Source: Aurantibacter_A sp965215845 (lineage in GTDB: Bacteria; Bacteroidota; Bacteroidia; Flavobacteriales; Flavobacteriaceae). From it: a stretch of 64,000 nucleotides of DNA. A model generated the notes under the pieces. That model saw only the letters and a list, made by a program, of their open reading frames with translations, was not told the origin of the DNA and ran no database searches. Location: positions 1,798,001-1,862,000 of the forward strand of contig CBDCEL010000004.1 in assembly GCA_965215845.1 (NCBI GenBank), in the 5' to 3' direction. Below are positions 50,690 to 59,646 of this stretch, one piece after another (position 1 is the stretch's first letter; each line of letters begins with the position of its first letter). A program made the position numbers and the translations under genes.

Positions 50690-51905
50690 GATCAAACACA
50701 TATTTATTGCGTTGATTATATCGCTTTCCCTCGGGGAAGCAAGGGCTCAATCTACGGAGCAAGAGCAATTGCAGGCGAAAAGGGAGGCATTGCAAAAAGA
50801 AATCGAAGAAATCAATCGCTTACTTTTTGCCGAAAAGCAACAACGAGGCAATATCTTGGAGCAAATGGAGGCGCTCGATAAAAAAATTAATGTTCGTCAA
50901 GAATTGATAGATGTGACCAACAAGCAGAGCAACCTCTTAAATCAAAAAATCAACGCGAACATTGAACGAATTTCCAAATTAAAGAAAGAGCTCCAAGAAC
51001 GCAAGGATGAGTATGCAAAATTGATTCAGAAGTCGTATCGAAGCAAGACGCAACAAAGTCGTTTGATGTTTTTACTGTCTTCGAAGGATTTTGCGCAGGC
51101 CATGAAAAGGCTTCAGTACATCAAGCAGTATACCGATTATCGAAAATCACAGGGGGTCGCCATATTGGCCAAGACCGACGAAATTTCGCAGCGCAATCTT
51201 GAGCTCACCGAACAAAGAAAAAGGGCTGATCGCCTGATTGCTTCAAACAAAAGGGCCAAAGCAGAAATGATGAAAGAGATGAAAGCCCAGAAAGAGCTTT
51301 TGGCCACAATACGGAAAAATGAAAGTGAATACACGGCACAAGTTCAAAAGAAGAAGAAAGAGACCAAAAAAATTGACCGGCAAATAGAGGCTTTGATTCG
51401 AGCGGCCATAGTCGCCTCAAATGAAAAGGCGGGTAAGAAGTCGGTCGGGTCGAACAAATTTGTATTGACCCCCGAGGCAACTTTGGTGGCCGATAATTTT
51501 GAGGCGAGCAAAGGAAGGTTGATTTGGCCGGTTGACAAGGGTTTCAAGAGTCAAGGTTTTGGTATTTACGAAGATGCGGTTTATCCGGGAATCAAACATG
51601 AGAACAACGGTGTCATCATCACAACGGAAGAAGGTACAAGGGCCCGGGCCATTTTTGAGGGGGAAGTGATAGCCATATTGTCGGTTCCGGGAGGCAATAA
51701 AGGGGTCACGATCAGACACGGCAATTACATAAGTACGTATTACAATCTATCGGTATTGTTTGTAGAAAAAGGGGATCGGGTTACGGCCAAGATGGAGTTA
51801 GGCAGAATTGCCACAAACCGTTTCAATGGGCAAACCCGACTGAAGTTCTACCTCTATGAGGATACTGAAAAGTTGAACCCAGAAGAGTGGGTCTATCAGC
51901 TTTAG
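50679..51905 (+). CDS. EnvC/NlpD-type murein hydrolase activator (degenerate M23)
   Basis: 408 residues: signal peptide (about 1-23), then a long coiled coil (about 25-250, rich in Gln/Lys/Glu) and a LytM/M23-like domain from about 285. The zinc-site motifs are lost: the first His stands in GIKHENNG without the following Asp, and the HxH is replaced by LKFYLY. This pattern is that of EnvC-like activators that turn on amidases at the division site instead of cutting peptidoglycan. Probably the last gene of the flippase-dut operon. Confidence 0.88.
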   Translation: MTSKIKHIFIALIISLSLGEARAQSTEQEQLQAKREALQKEIEEINRLLFAEKQQRGNILEQMEALDKKINVRQELIDVTNKQSNLLNQKINANIERISKLKKELQERKDEYAKLIQKSYRSKTQQSRLMFLLSSKDFAQAMKRLQYIKQYTDYRKSQGVAILAKTDEISQRNLELTEQRKRADRLIASNKRAKAEMMKEMKAQKELLATIRKNESEYTAQVQKKKKETKKIDRQIEALIRAAIVASNEKAGKKSVGSNKFVLTPEATLVADNFEASKGRLIWPVDKGFKSQGFGIYEDAVYPGIKHENNGVIITTEEGTRARAIFEGEVIAILSVPGGNKGVTIRHGNYISTYYNLSVLFVEKGDRVTAKMELGRIATNRFNGQTRLKFYLYEDTEKLNPEEWVYQL

Positions 51906-52016
51906 TCTTCTGAAGACATCCCGAATTAGATTCGCGTTTCATCTCCTGGTCACCTGAATACCTTTATTTTCGAAAGTGGGTCAAGATCGCCGCAAAGAAG
52001 TATCGAGTAGTATCAC

Positions 52017-52024
52017 TAAATTTG
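52017..52024 (+). promoter_or_regulatory. -7 box (TAAATTTG) for the aldo/keto reductase
   Basis: Full TAnnTTTG match; start near 52029 and a leader of about 22 bases to ATG 52051. No TTG at the usual distance. Confidence 0.45.
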
Positions 52025-52050
52025 TGCTCTACCCATTATAAAAAATCAAG

Positions 52051-52887
52051 ATGAAGAACATTACAGACCTTGAAGGTGCCTTCGAGTTGAGCAATGGCAT
52101 AGAAATGCCTTATCTCGGATTGGGCACCTACCAATCAGATAACGACCAAGAAGTAATAGATGCCGTACAATACGCATTGGACTTTGGCTATCGCCATATC
52201 GATACGGCATCGGTCTATGGTAATGAAGAAGGAGTTGGAAAGGGAATAAAGGTAAGCGCCGTAGCCCGGGACGATATCTTCGTGGTCAGCAAGGTATGGA
52301 ACTCAGATCAAGGCTATGAGAGTACTTTAAAGGCCTTTGCCGCCAGTCTCGAACGGCTGGACCTAGACTATCTCGATTTGTATCTTATCCATTGGCCGGT
52401 CAAGGAAAAATATAAGGAGACATGGCGTGCCCTGGAGAGATTGTACAAAGAAAAACGCATTCGGGCCATCGGGGTGAGCAACTTCATGCAGCATCATTTA
52501 GAGGATTTATTGGCGGATGCCGAAATTGTACCTATGGTCAATCAAATGGAGTTTCATCCTTATGTCGTGCAGCAAGATTTGGTCGATTTCTGTAATGCTA
52601 AGGGGATACAATACGAGGCATGGTCGCCCTTTATGCAGGGGAAGCTTTTCAAATTGGATATCTGCAAGGGATTATCTCAAAAATACGGTAAATCACCGGC
52701 CCAGATTATCCTACGTTGGAATCTGCAAAAAGGAGTAGTGACCATACCAAAATCATCGAAAAAAGAGCGAATTGCGTCCAATGCCGATCTTTTTGACTTT
52801 GAACTGAGTCTTGAGGAAATCGCACAATTGGATAGTCTTGATCGGGGCGAGCGTATAGGCCCGGATCCCGATAATTTTGACTTTTGA
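52051..52887 (+). CDS. aldo/keto reductase
   Basis: 278 residues of the AKR5-type fold: YLGLGTYQSDN, GYRHIDTASVYGNE with catalytic Asp and Tyr, SKVWNSDQG (Lys), LDLYLIHWP (His), and MVNQMEFHPY, followed by PKSSKKERIASN for the cofactor. NADPH-dependent reduction of aldehydes or ketones; substrate undetermined. Ends 13 bases before the end of the convergent thioesterase gene. Confidence 0.94.
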   Translation: MKNITDLEGAFELSNGIEMPYLGLGTYQSDNDQEVIDAVQYALDFGYRHIDTASVYGNEEGVGKGIKVSAVARDDIFVVSKVWNSDQGYESTLKAFAASLERLDLDYLDLYLIHWPVKEKYKETWRALERLYKEKRIRAIGVSNFMQHHLEDLLADAEIVPMVNQMEFHPYVVQQDLVDFCNAKGIQYEAWSPFMQGKLFKLDICKGLSQKYGKSPAQIILRWNLQKGVVTIPKSSKKERIASNADLFDFELSLEEIAQLDSLDRGERIGPDPDNFDF

Positions 52888-52900
52888 AACCCCTTTAGGG

Positions 52901-53416
52901 TCAGGGATTCGTAAATAGGGCCTTAAGCTCGGTGGCATCCCTTGGTTTCATTTTGTCTGCCAACACCAAACTCAATTGTTTTCTCCGTAGAGCGGCCTTG
53001 AAGCGCTCTTTTTCCAGTTCGGTCTCGGCTTCAAGGGGAGGTACCTTCTTTGGTTTCCCGGTTTCATCCAATGCTACGAACGTATAAATACCTTCATTGG
53101 CCTTCGAGCGCGTTCCATTGAAACGGTTTTCGATCCAAACATCGATATAGACCTCCATTGATGTAGAAAACGCACGTGAAACAGCCGCTTCAACTGTGAT
53201 TACGCTTCCCAAAGGAACTGCACGGGTGAAAGCCACATGATTTACAGAGGCGGTGACCGTGATGCCCTCGCTATGTCTTCCCGCGGCAATGCTGGCCGCC
53301 CGATCCATACGGGCCAAAAGTTCTCCCCCAAATAGATTGTTCAAGATATTCGTCTCGCCGGGGAGCACTATGTCGGTCATCGTTGTTCGTGATTCACTAG
53401 GTTTCTTTGCCTGCAT
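52901..53416 (-). CDS. acyl-CoA thioesterase (hotdog fold)
   Basis: 171 residues, a single hotdog domain of the YciA/BFIT group: NILNNLFGGELLARMDRAASIAAGRHSEG with the catalytic Asp, then VNHVAFTRAVPLGSVITVEAAVSRAFSTSMEVYIDVWIEN. Hydrolyses acyl-CoA esters; chain-length choice not readable. A -7 box TATCTTTG (53433-53440, minus strand) gives a leader of about 12 bases. Confidence 0.9.
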   Translation of the reverse strand: MQAKKPSESRTTMTDIVLPGETNILNNLFGGELLARMDRAASIAAGRHSEGITVTASVNHVAFTRAVPLGSVITVEAAVSRAFSTSMEVYIDVWIENRFNGTRSKANEGIYTFVALDETGKPKKVPPLEAETELEKERFKAALRRKQLSLVLADKMKPRDATELKALFTNP

Positions 53417-53432
53417 GTAACTAATTTTGTCG

Positions 53433-53440
53433 CAAAGATA
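53433..53440 (-). promoter_or_regulatory. -7 box (TATCTTTG) for the thioesterase
   Basis: Full TAnnTTTG match on the minus strand, 17 bases before ATG 53416. No TTG at the usual distance. Confidence 0.45.
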
Positions 53441-53555
53441 GGGTTAAGAGACTAGACGACTATGGAAGGTAAAATCGAAATGGCCCTCTTGAATTTCAGA
53501 ACGGCCGTACTCCGTAAAGATCAAGTCGACCGTCATAGTTAGTACTTCTTGCCTT

Positions 53556-54524
53556 TTACTTAACTGATTTCAACCAAGCATCGGAAGATTGGGTGCGCTT
53601 GATTTCCCTAAGGGCTCTTAAAGCCTCCTCGACATCGGTATGACTTTCGTAGGTAACGATATGAAGTCCGAAAGGGTTGGTGCCTATATATGCCGAATTA
53701 TAGCCTCTTCTCTTTAACTGACGTATTTTTTTATCCGCATTGGCCTTAAATCGAAACGCTCCGGCAATGATATGGTGTGTTTTTTCAGAAGTTTTCGGAG
53801 TATCCTTTTCGATTGATGGGGTAACGTCTAGATTCAAGGTGGGCAACTCCAAGGGGGCAGTGTCGAAAAAAGTGGCCTCCTGTATTTTTTTGGAGACCTG
53901 TTCCTGCGCTTGTTCATGTGCAATTTGTTGGTTGGCCTGGACCTCGTTGTAGGTGCGGTATCCCGTTAATCCAGTAGCAAGGGCCAGCAAAAAGATGGCG
54001 GCATATTTCAGATAAGGTCTTATTGTAGTGGTCCCTCTTTTCTCGGGTGTGATGATAAATGGAACTTTTTCTTCCAAATCACGGACCTCTTCCTTCAAGA
54101 CCTCTCGCGTTACGGGTGCGGCCACAAATGATGATAAACCAAAAGATGATGTCAGATAATTGATTTTGTCTGAAGGCTGAAATTGCATTTTCCGCTCTTC
54201 GTTCAACCAAACTTCACCTATATTTTCAAATTTTAAGCGCTTGCCCTCGCTCAGGGTGGTCTTCCAATTCTTTGAGGTTTCAATGACCTTCTTCAGCATA
54301 TTTTCATAACTGACCTTTTCCGCATGGGCCATATATGAGACCAATAGGCCATCGTTTGTGGTCAATTGATTGTTGAACGAGAGTATTTTGGAAGGAGGAT
54401 AAAAAGTGTTCGAACTTTTGTGGAGGCCCGCAGATTTCCTTTGTGTCAAAAACGCGCCAAATTCTGGTACGACCACACAATTATACCTGTACAAAAGTTC
54501 TGAAATATAGTGTTCTACTACCAT
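53556..54524 (-). CDS. HU-like (CCDC81-type) / SPOR-domain membrane protein
   Basis: 322 residues. Residues about 1-60 (VVEHYISELLYRYNCVVVPEFGAFL) and 62-135 look like the two HU/CCDC81-type prokaryotic domains, a transmembrane helix lies at 172-188 (YAAIFLLALATGLTG), and residues 250-322 form an SPOR domain (HHIIAGAFRFKANADKKIRQLKRRGYNSAYIG) that binds denuded peptidoglycan glycan strands. The HU part would be cytoplasmic, the SPOR part periplasmic, suggesting a link between septum and nucleoid or cytoskeleton. The start at 54524 follows this architecture; an upstream extension of 35 residues looks non-coding. Confidence 0.82.
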   Translation of the reverse strand: MVVEHYISELLYRYNCVVVPEFGAFLTQRKSAGLHKSSNTFYPPSKILSFNNQLTTNDGLLVSYMAHAEKVSYENMLKKVIETSKNWKTTLSEGKRLKFENIGEVWLNEERKMQFQPSDKINYLTSSFGLSSFVAAPVTREVLKEEVRDLEEKVPFIITPEKRGTTTIRPYLKYAAIFLLALATGLTGYRTYNEVQANQQIAHEQAQEQVSKKIQEATFFDTAPLELPTLNLDVTPSIEKDTPKTSEKTHHIIAGAFRFKANADKKIRQLKRRGYNSAYIGTNPFGLHIVTYESHTDVEEALRALREIKRTQSSDAWLKSVK

Positions 54525-54629
54525 ACTACTACAAATATCGAAAATTTTTTGGGCTAGCTGGTGCCACGAAATGCTTTTTATTAACATTAAAAAAAGTGTA
54601 TTTTGTGGATAACTAACCGTTTCGGCCAA

Positions 54630-55733
54630 ATGACTGATAATGAACTATTAGCGGTACTTCGTTTGCAAAACGCACCCAATATTGGCGATGTTACCGCCAA
54701 AAAATTGATTGCCAACTGTGGTAGCCCAGCTGCAATTTTTGAGGAGAAATTTCAAAGGTTACAGCAAATCGATGGTGTTGGGTCCATTAAGCTCAAGGGT
54801 CTTTTCGATTCAGAACATTTAGAGGCTGCCGAGGCCGAATATGAGTTCATCAAAAAGAATGGAATAGCACATTCCTATTTCATGGACACTGACTTTCCCT
54901 CCTATCTGAAACATTGTATCGATGGCCCAATACTTCTGTTCAAACGTGGAAATATTGATTTGACCGATAGAAAAATTATCAGCGTTGTGGGCACAAGGCA
55001 GATAACGAGCTATGGCACGGCCTTTTGTGAGGAATTAATTGAGGCTATTTCGCCCTTGGATCCGGTAATCGTGAGTGGTTTTGCCTATGGTGTGGATATT
55101 TGTGCGCAACGTAGCGCTATTAAGAATGGGCTGCAAACTATCGGTTGTTTGGCACACGGGCTGAATCAGATTTACCCGAAAGTTCATGACAGGTTCGTGC
55201 CCGATGTGGAGAAAAATGGCGGTTTTTATACGGAATTTTGGAGTACGAGTAATCCTGACCGTGAGAATTTTTTAAAGCGAAACCGAATTATTGCGGGGAT
55301 TAGCGAAGCTACTATAGTGGTCGAATCGGCCGAAAAGGGTGGAAGCTTGGTTACGGCCGACATCGCGAACAGTTATAACAGGGAGGTTTTTGCCGTGCCG
55401 GGACGAAGTCAAGACAAATACAGCACGGGATGCAATAATCTCATCAAAAGGCAAAAGGCCCATATGTTGACTTCGGCGGCTGATCTGGTCTATCATTTGG
55501 GCTGGGAGATTGAGGAAAAGAAGTCCACCCCGGTTCAAAAGCAAATGTTCGTTGAATTGGATGCGGTCGAAAAGTCTATTTACAGCTATTTACAGAAAGA
55601 CGGAAAACAGTTGCTCGATCGTATTTCAAGGGAATGCCAAATACCTGTTTTTAAAGCTTCATCGACCTTATTGAATATGGAAATGAAAGGTGTGGTTCGG
55701 CCCTTACCGGGCAAATTGTTCGAAGCGATTTGA
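54630..55733 (+). CDS. dprA: DNA-processing protein DprA
   Basis: 367 residues. Carries single-stranded DNA to RecA in natural transformation. N-terminal helix-hairpin domain (LQNAPNIGDVTAKKLI), then a Rossmann-like core with ISVVGTRQITSYG, VSGFAYGVDICAQR, LAHGLNQIYPK and LKRNRIIAGISEATIVVESAEKGGSL, and a C-terminal winged-helix-like DML1 domain. ATG 54630 is used in place of an upstream ATG 54603 that adds nine residues. It is divergent from the HU-SPOR gene. Confidence 0.95.
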   Translation: MTDNELLAVLRLQNAPNIGDVTAKKLIANCGSPAAIFEEKFQRLQQIDGVGSIKLKGLFDSEHLEAAEAEYEFIKKNGIAHSYFMDTDFPSYLKHCIDGPILLFKRGNIDLTDRKIISVVGTRQITSYGTAFCEELIEAISPLDPVIVSGFAYGVDICAQRSAIKNGLQTIGCLAHGLNQIYPKVHDRFVPDVEKNGGFYTEFWSTSNPDRENFLKRNRIIAGISEATIVVESAEKGGSLVTADIANSYNREVFAVPGRSQDKYSTGCNNLIKRQKAHMLTSAADLVYHLGWEIEEKKSTPVQKQMFVELDAVEKSIYSYLQKDGKQLLDRISRECQIPVFKASSTLLNMEMKGVVRPLPGKLFEAI

Positions 55734-55903
55734 TTTTTTATAGACTACTTGGTCTTTAGTGTTTCAGAATCATTTTCAAAAAGACGCTTTAAGGTATTTT
55801 GTCTATGAAATCTTCCGAATAGCATGACCAAGAGCCTCAGAATGATTCCAATAATAACTCATAACCGAACAATTGGTCTGTTTTGAAAAAAGACTGTCAA
55901 TAT

Positions 55904-58900
55904 TTAATTTCCAAAGGTGTTCAAATACGTGCCAGGAATACCATATTGGGAAAGCCCCTCGATAGAGACTTGAATTTCGTCCGCCGCATCTGAATTAAAA
56001 AATTCAAGATGGGCCTTACCGTGCGCGTCGGTCGTAAAACTCGGATTCCAATACAAAGTGGCCCGATAGTCAGGTGAAATATGTTCATCTCTTTTCACAT
56101 CGTATTTCGGGGAATAAAATTCTTTTTTGGCTGCATGACCTTCAATCGTAAAATCGGGCGAAAGAACTGGCTCATAGGTCTGGCCCTCCCCTTTTTTGGT
56201 ATAGACGAGGATGACCCCATTGGCTCCTCTTGAGCCCCATATTGCTGCACGTGCACCCTTTAAAATCTCTATTCGTTCAACATTCTGTATGGTCATAGTC
56301 TCAATTATAGAGGGTACCGGACCCGGAGCTAGGGTGACTTCCATAGGGACGGAAATTGAGTTAGACCCAAAATCATTTGGCTGCGTCGCGCCTGTGGCGG
56401 CAATTCCCGGTGATGGGTTTGCGTTATATACAGGAAATCCATTCAGTACCCATAAGGGCGTGCCCCTATTTCGAATACTTACCACATTACCCCCAACAGT
56501 TACTCCCGGAAAAAGCCCTACCAATTGAACAACTGTTTGAAAGGCAATATGATCGGCCGTATAAAGTGTGGCATCAGGGGTTATGCCATATACCGATGGT
56601 GATTGATTTCGACTTTCTTCTTTTTTTTCCTCCGTGACCACAACCTCGTCCAGTTGTGTTACCTTTTTCGATTCGTATAAGGTTTCCATTCTCTGCCGGG
56701 AAACGGTATGCGAGTCGTAGGTTTCGGTCTTTTCTGTTTCTTTTGGCTTTTGGCCCTTGAATTGTGTTTGCGGGACGGTCAACTTTTTTTTGTCAAGGGT
56801 AACTTTTACATCTATGGGCTTGTCTTTGGCATCAAAGGCGTTAAAAACAACTTCCGTAGGTCCGTTGAAGTTGAAGTCGTCAAGCGAAAAAGACCCGTCA
56901 AGTGCCGTCTTTGCGGAGAACATTCCCAATAATTCCCCGGATTTTGCAATGACGCTCAAGTAGGCATTCGAAAGAGGCTTCTTATTGGAACCTGTGGCCT
57001 TGCCCGATATAATAAGGCCTTTTGCAAAATTAAATTCCTTGGAGGTAATCTGTTCCGCCCAAATTTCTGGCCAATGGTATTTTCGCCAAGCATGTGTGAG
57101 CATGACAAGGTCTAGCTGTTGCAAGGTCGTTCTTTTTTGGTCTTTGAAGAGCAGACCGGGATTGGTGACATGGCCCTTCAAATCCGATTCCAATAAAAAA
57201 TGGCTCAAAATAGTTGCTGAACCTTCAGATTTTTCAACTTGCCCAGGGTCTGTAACCGCTATAGAAAAATTAGCAGGGATCGGAACTCCTTCGGTATCGG
57301 TCACGTTGATGTCAAGTTCGATTTTTCCGCGTTTGACCATATTGTTGCTATTGACCTTGGCATTGATGACCAGCTCTTCTTGATTGTTCACAAAAACGGC
57401 CCGCTCACACCATGGTTTTTTCTCGCTATCAAAAAGAGTCAGGGTCAGTATACCACTTGGCATTCGCGTTTTGGGAACCTCAAAGGTAAGCGAACGGTTC
57501 AGGCCGAACTCGAATTTGCCCTGATAGTATTTACGCTGTCGCATATGGCCGACGACATAAAACGGCCTATCGCGTAAATGCTCACTGGCCTGTACGATAA
57601 CTTTGACACTTTTCTCGTTCAGATTGTTGACGGCAAAAGTATAGCCATTGTCAAGTATTTTTGAGAATGGATAGACGGAACCATTGTCAAGCCTGGCCTG
57701 GTAGACCTCTCCTTTCTTAGGCAATAGTTGAAAGAATCCTGAACCTCGGTCAAAAGTATTGAAAGCAGCTACGGGCGTGCCACTCGAATCCAATATTCGT
57801 CCTTTTACAGACCGGGGAAGACCATCGGCGCCAATGGCCTTGAACGAGACTTTACCTGCAATATCGGCAACGGCATGGCCTCCTTCCGGAAAAAATTGAA
57901 GGTCAATTTCATCTTCCACGATTTCTTTGTCACCGGTAAGGTTGTCGTTCAAAATGTGCAGCCTTTTGGTATAGAAGAAATCGGCATCGAAATTTCGCAT
58001 CCATTGGGTATATGAACGTAGTAGGTAGTTTCCGGAAACGATATTTTTGGGAATTTCCAGTGAACCAGAACCTTTTCCGTTGATTAATCCGTGCGTTTGT
58101 GAATGCACAATTTTTCCGTCAGGGTTGATGAGATCGACATGAAATACGCTGCTTCCCGTCGAGTACTGGTGAAATGGCCCTAAGGTGGCATAGGCGCTAT
58201 ACCAGATGGTTTCCCCTGTTGAAAATAAGTCCTTATCCGTATGCAGGAATACTTTTTCAATCGGATTGTAATTATTGTGAAGGTTCGTTTTGGTGCCCAG
58301 GTCCTTTATAAAAGGGTCCTCGGCAATGTTCGATGTCATTAAGGCTATGTTCTCGGCACTATTTAGAAAAATTGAGCTAAAAGCATCTTCACGCTCAAAG
58401 GCTTCAATGACCTCTTCCTCTACCGGTGTCCTTTTCACGATTGGGTTTTCTGCCCAAAACTTTTCGTTGTACCCAATTTCATTCAATTCTTTCCAATCAC
58501 TTCGGCTTCGACTCAGTCTGGCTCCCAACCTTTTACGGGAAGTAGGGGTGTAGTGCTCATAGAAAATAAGGCTTGAAGTACTTGTTGTATTATATTGAAA
58601 GCTGCCGTCTTTATAGTAATCAAAAACCTGGTCTACCTTGATATAATCGAGCGATGTTTTTTCATTGTGATTTTTATAGACGATTTCATAGCTAATACTA
58701 TAATCTTTCCAATAACTATTCTTGGTTGTAAGCTTTGCCAGTTCGATATCGTCTCGTGCCAAAACTCCCTTTATTTTTAAGATGTCAAATGTCTTTGTGT
58801 CGATATAAACTTCTCCATCGAAAATAGGTGTCTTGAGGTTGGGGAGTGGTTTGAAATGCACAATGGCAATTTTCGAGTTGCCGGATTGCAGCATACTAGT

Positions 58901-59578
58901 AACCCTTGGACTATAAAAAACCTCAAAACTCGGATGTGTAGGAAATATCAGGTCATCGGTATTTGGTTGTAATGGCTTTAAGATTCTTGAGAAAGAAGTG
59001 TAATTTCTATTGTGTACAGCATCTTCCTTAAGGGCGTACCTTCCTTCCATGATATTCCATTCCTTAATACCCACATTGTTATAGCGTATATCATAAAAGA
59101 TTTCTGAAAATTCAGAATAGGAATCTCCGTTCTTGGATTTTTGGCGATAGAAAGCACGGCCGTACTTGTCTTTCGCCCATGGTTTTTGGGCTTTTTCCAT
59201 TGCTCCCTTTGCCAATTTGATAGCGTAGGCGTCCTTTTTGGAGGCGGTAACGACGACCTCTTCCAAATTGGTTGTCAAGGGAACGAGCGATACCGCAATT
59301 TCTTGGCCATCAGAAACTAAAATGGTTTGTTCGAGATAGTTTAGATGCGAAAAGAGCAATTTTGTCGGAAGGGAATCAACTGTGATGACAAACTCACCTT
59401 GTTCATTGCTGGCCGTGCCAATCGTAGCGGATTCCAGCGATATATTGCAAAGGGTAACGGGTTCACCGCTTACTTTGTCAATAATGCTGCCGTTTAGTTC
59501 GGTCTGTGCAGTGGTATTGCTGGAACCAAACCAAACTACCGTTAGAAAAAAAAGAACTATTTGTTGGATTTTGTGCAT
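55904..59578 (-). CDS. large outer-surface protein with carboxypeptidase-regulatory, macroglobulin-like and TonB-plug domains
   Basis: 1224 residues with signal peptide 1-24. In order: a CarboxypepD-regulatory domain (27-100) ending in the LEEVVVTA linker (105-112); a mixed region (115-400); a macroglobulin MG2-like domain starting about 438 (EKVFLHTDKDLFSTGETIWYSAY); further beta-sandwich segments; a second regulatory segment (855-930); the linker LDEVVVTEE (976-984); and a TonB-receptor plug-like domain (1000-1130, ERIEILKGARAAIWGSRGANGVILV). No transmembrane barrel follows. It is widespread in flavobacteria but its function is not known; the plug without a barrel suggests it interacts with a separate outer-membrane partner. 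Confidence 0.8.
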   Translation of the reverse strand: MHKIQQIVLFFLTVVWFGSSNTTAQTELNGSIIDKVSGEPVTLCNISLESATIGTASNEQGEFVITVDSLPTKLLFSHLNYLEQTILVSDGQEIAVSLVPLTTNLEEVVVTASKKDAYAIKLAKGAMEKAQKPWAKDKYGRAFYRQKSKNGDSYSEFSEIFYDIRYNNVGIKEWNIMEGRYALKEDAVHNRNYTSFSRILKPLQPNTDDLIFPTHPSFEVFYSPRVTSMLQSGNSKIAIVHFKPLPNLKTPIFDGEVYIDTKTFDILKIKGVLARDDIELAKLTTKNSYWKDYSISYEIVYKNHNEKTSLDYIKVDQVFDYYKDGSFQYNTTSTSSLIFYEHYTPTSRKRLGARLSRSRSDWKELNEIGYNEKFWAENPIVKRTPVEEEVIEAFEREDAFSSIFLNSAENIALMTSNIAEDPFIKDLGTKTNLHNNYNPIEKVFLHTDKDLFSTGETIWYSAYATLGPFHQYSTGSSVFHVDLINPDGKIVHSQTHGLINGKGSGSLEIPKNIVSGNYLLRSYTQWMRNFDADFFYTKRLHILNDNLTGDKEIVEDEIDLQFFPEGGHAVADIAGKVSFKAIGADGLPRSVKGRILDSSGTPVAAFNTFDRGSGFFQLLPKKGEVYQARLDNGSVYPFSKILDNGYTFAVNNLNEKSVKVIVQASEHLRDRPFYVVGHMRQRKYYQGKFEFGLNRSLTFEVPKTRMPSGILTLTLFDSEKKPWCERAVFVNNQEELVINAKVNSNNMVKRGKIELDINVTDTEGVPIPANFSIAVTDPGQVEKSEGSATILSHFLLESDLKGHVTNPGLLFKDQKRTTLQQLDLVMLTHAWRKYHWPEIWAEQITSKEFNFAKGLIISGKATGSNKKPLSNAYLSVIAKSGELLGMFSAKTALDGSFSLDDFNFNGPTEVVFNAFDAKDKPIDVKVTLDKKKLTVPQTQFKGQKPKETEKTETYDSHTVSRQRMETLYESKKVTQLDEVVVTEEKKEESRNQSPSVYGITPDATLYTADHIAFQTVVQLVGLFPGVTVGGNVVSIRNRGTPLWVLNGFPVYNANPSPGIAATGATQPNDFGSNSISVPMEVTLAPGPVPSIIETMTIQNVERIEILKGARAAIWGSRGANGVILVYTKKGEGQTYEPVLSPDFTIEGHAAKKEFYSPKYDVKRDEHISPDYRATLYWNPSFTTDAHGKAHLEFFNSDAADEIQVSIEGLSQYGIPGTYLNTFGN

Positions 59579-59617
59579 GGAATCGTGACATCTGCTATTA
59601 ATTTACGAAGCAAAAGC

Positions 59618-59625
59618 CAAAAATA
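59618..59625 (-). promoter_or_regulatory. -7 box (TATTTTTG) for the 1224-residue protein
   Basis: Full TAnnTTTG match on the minus strand, about 40 bases before ATG 59578. Confidence 0.4.
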
Positions 59626-59646
59626 ATAGCGAAATATCATAAAGTC

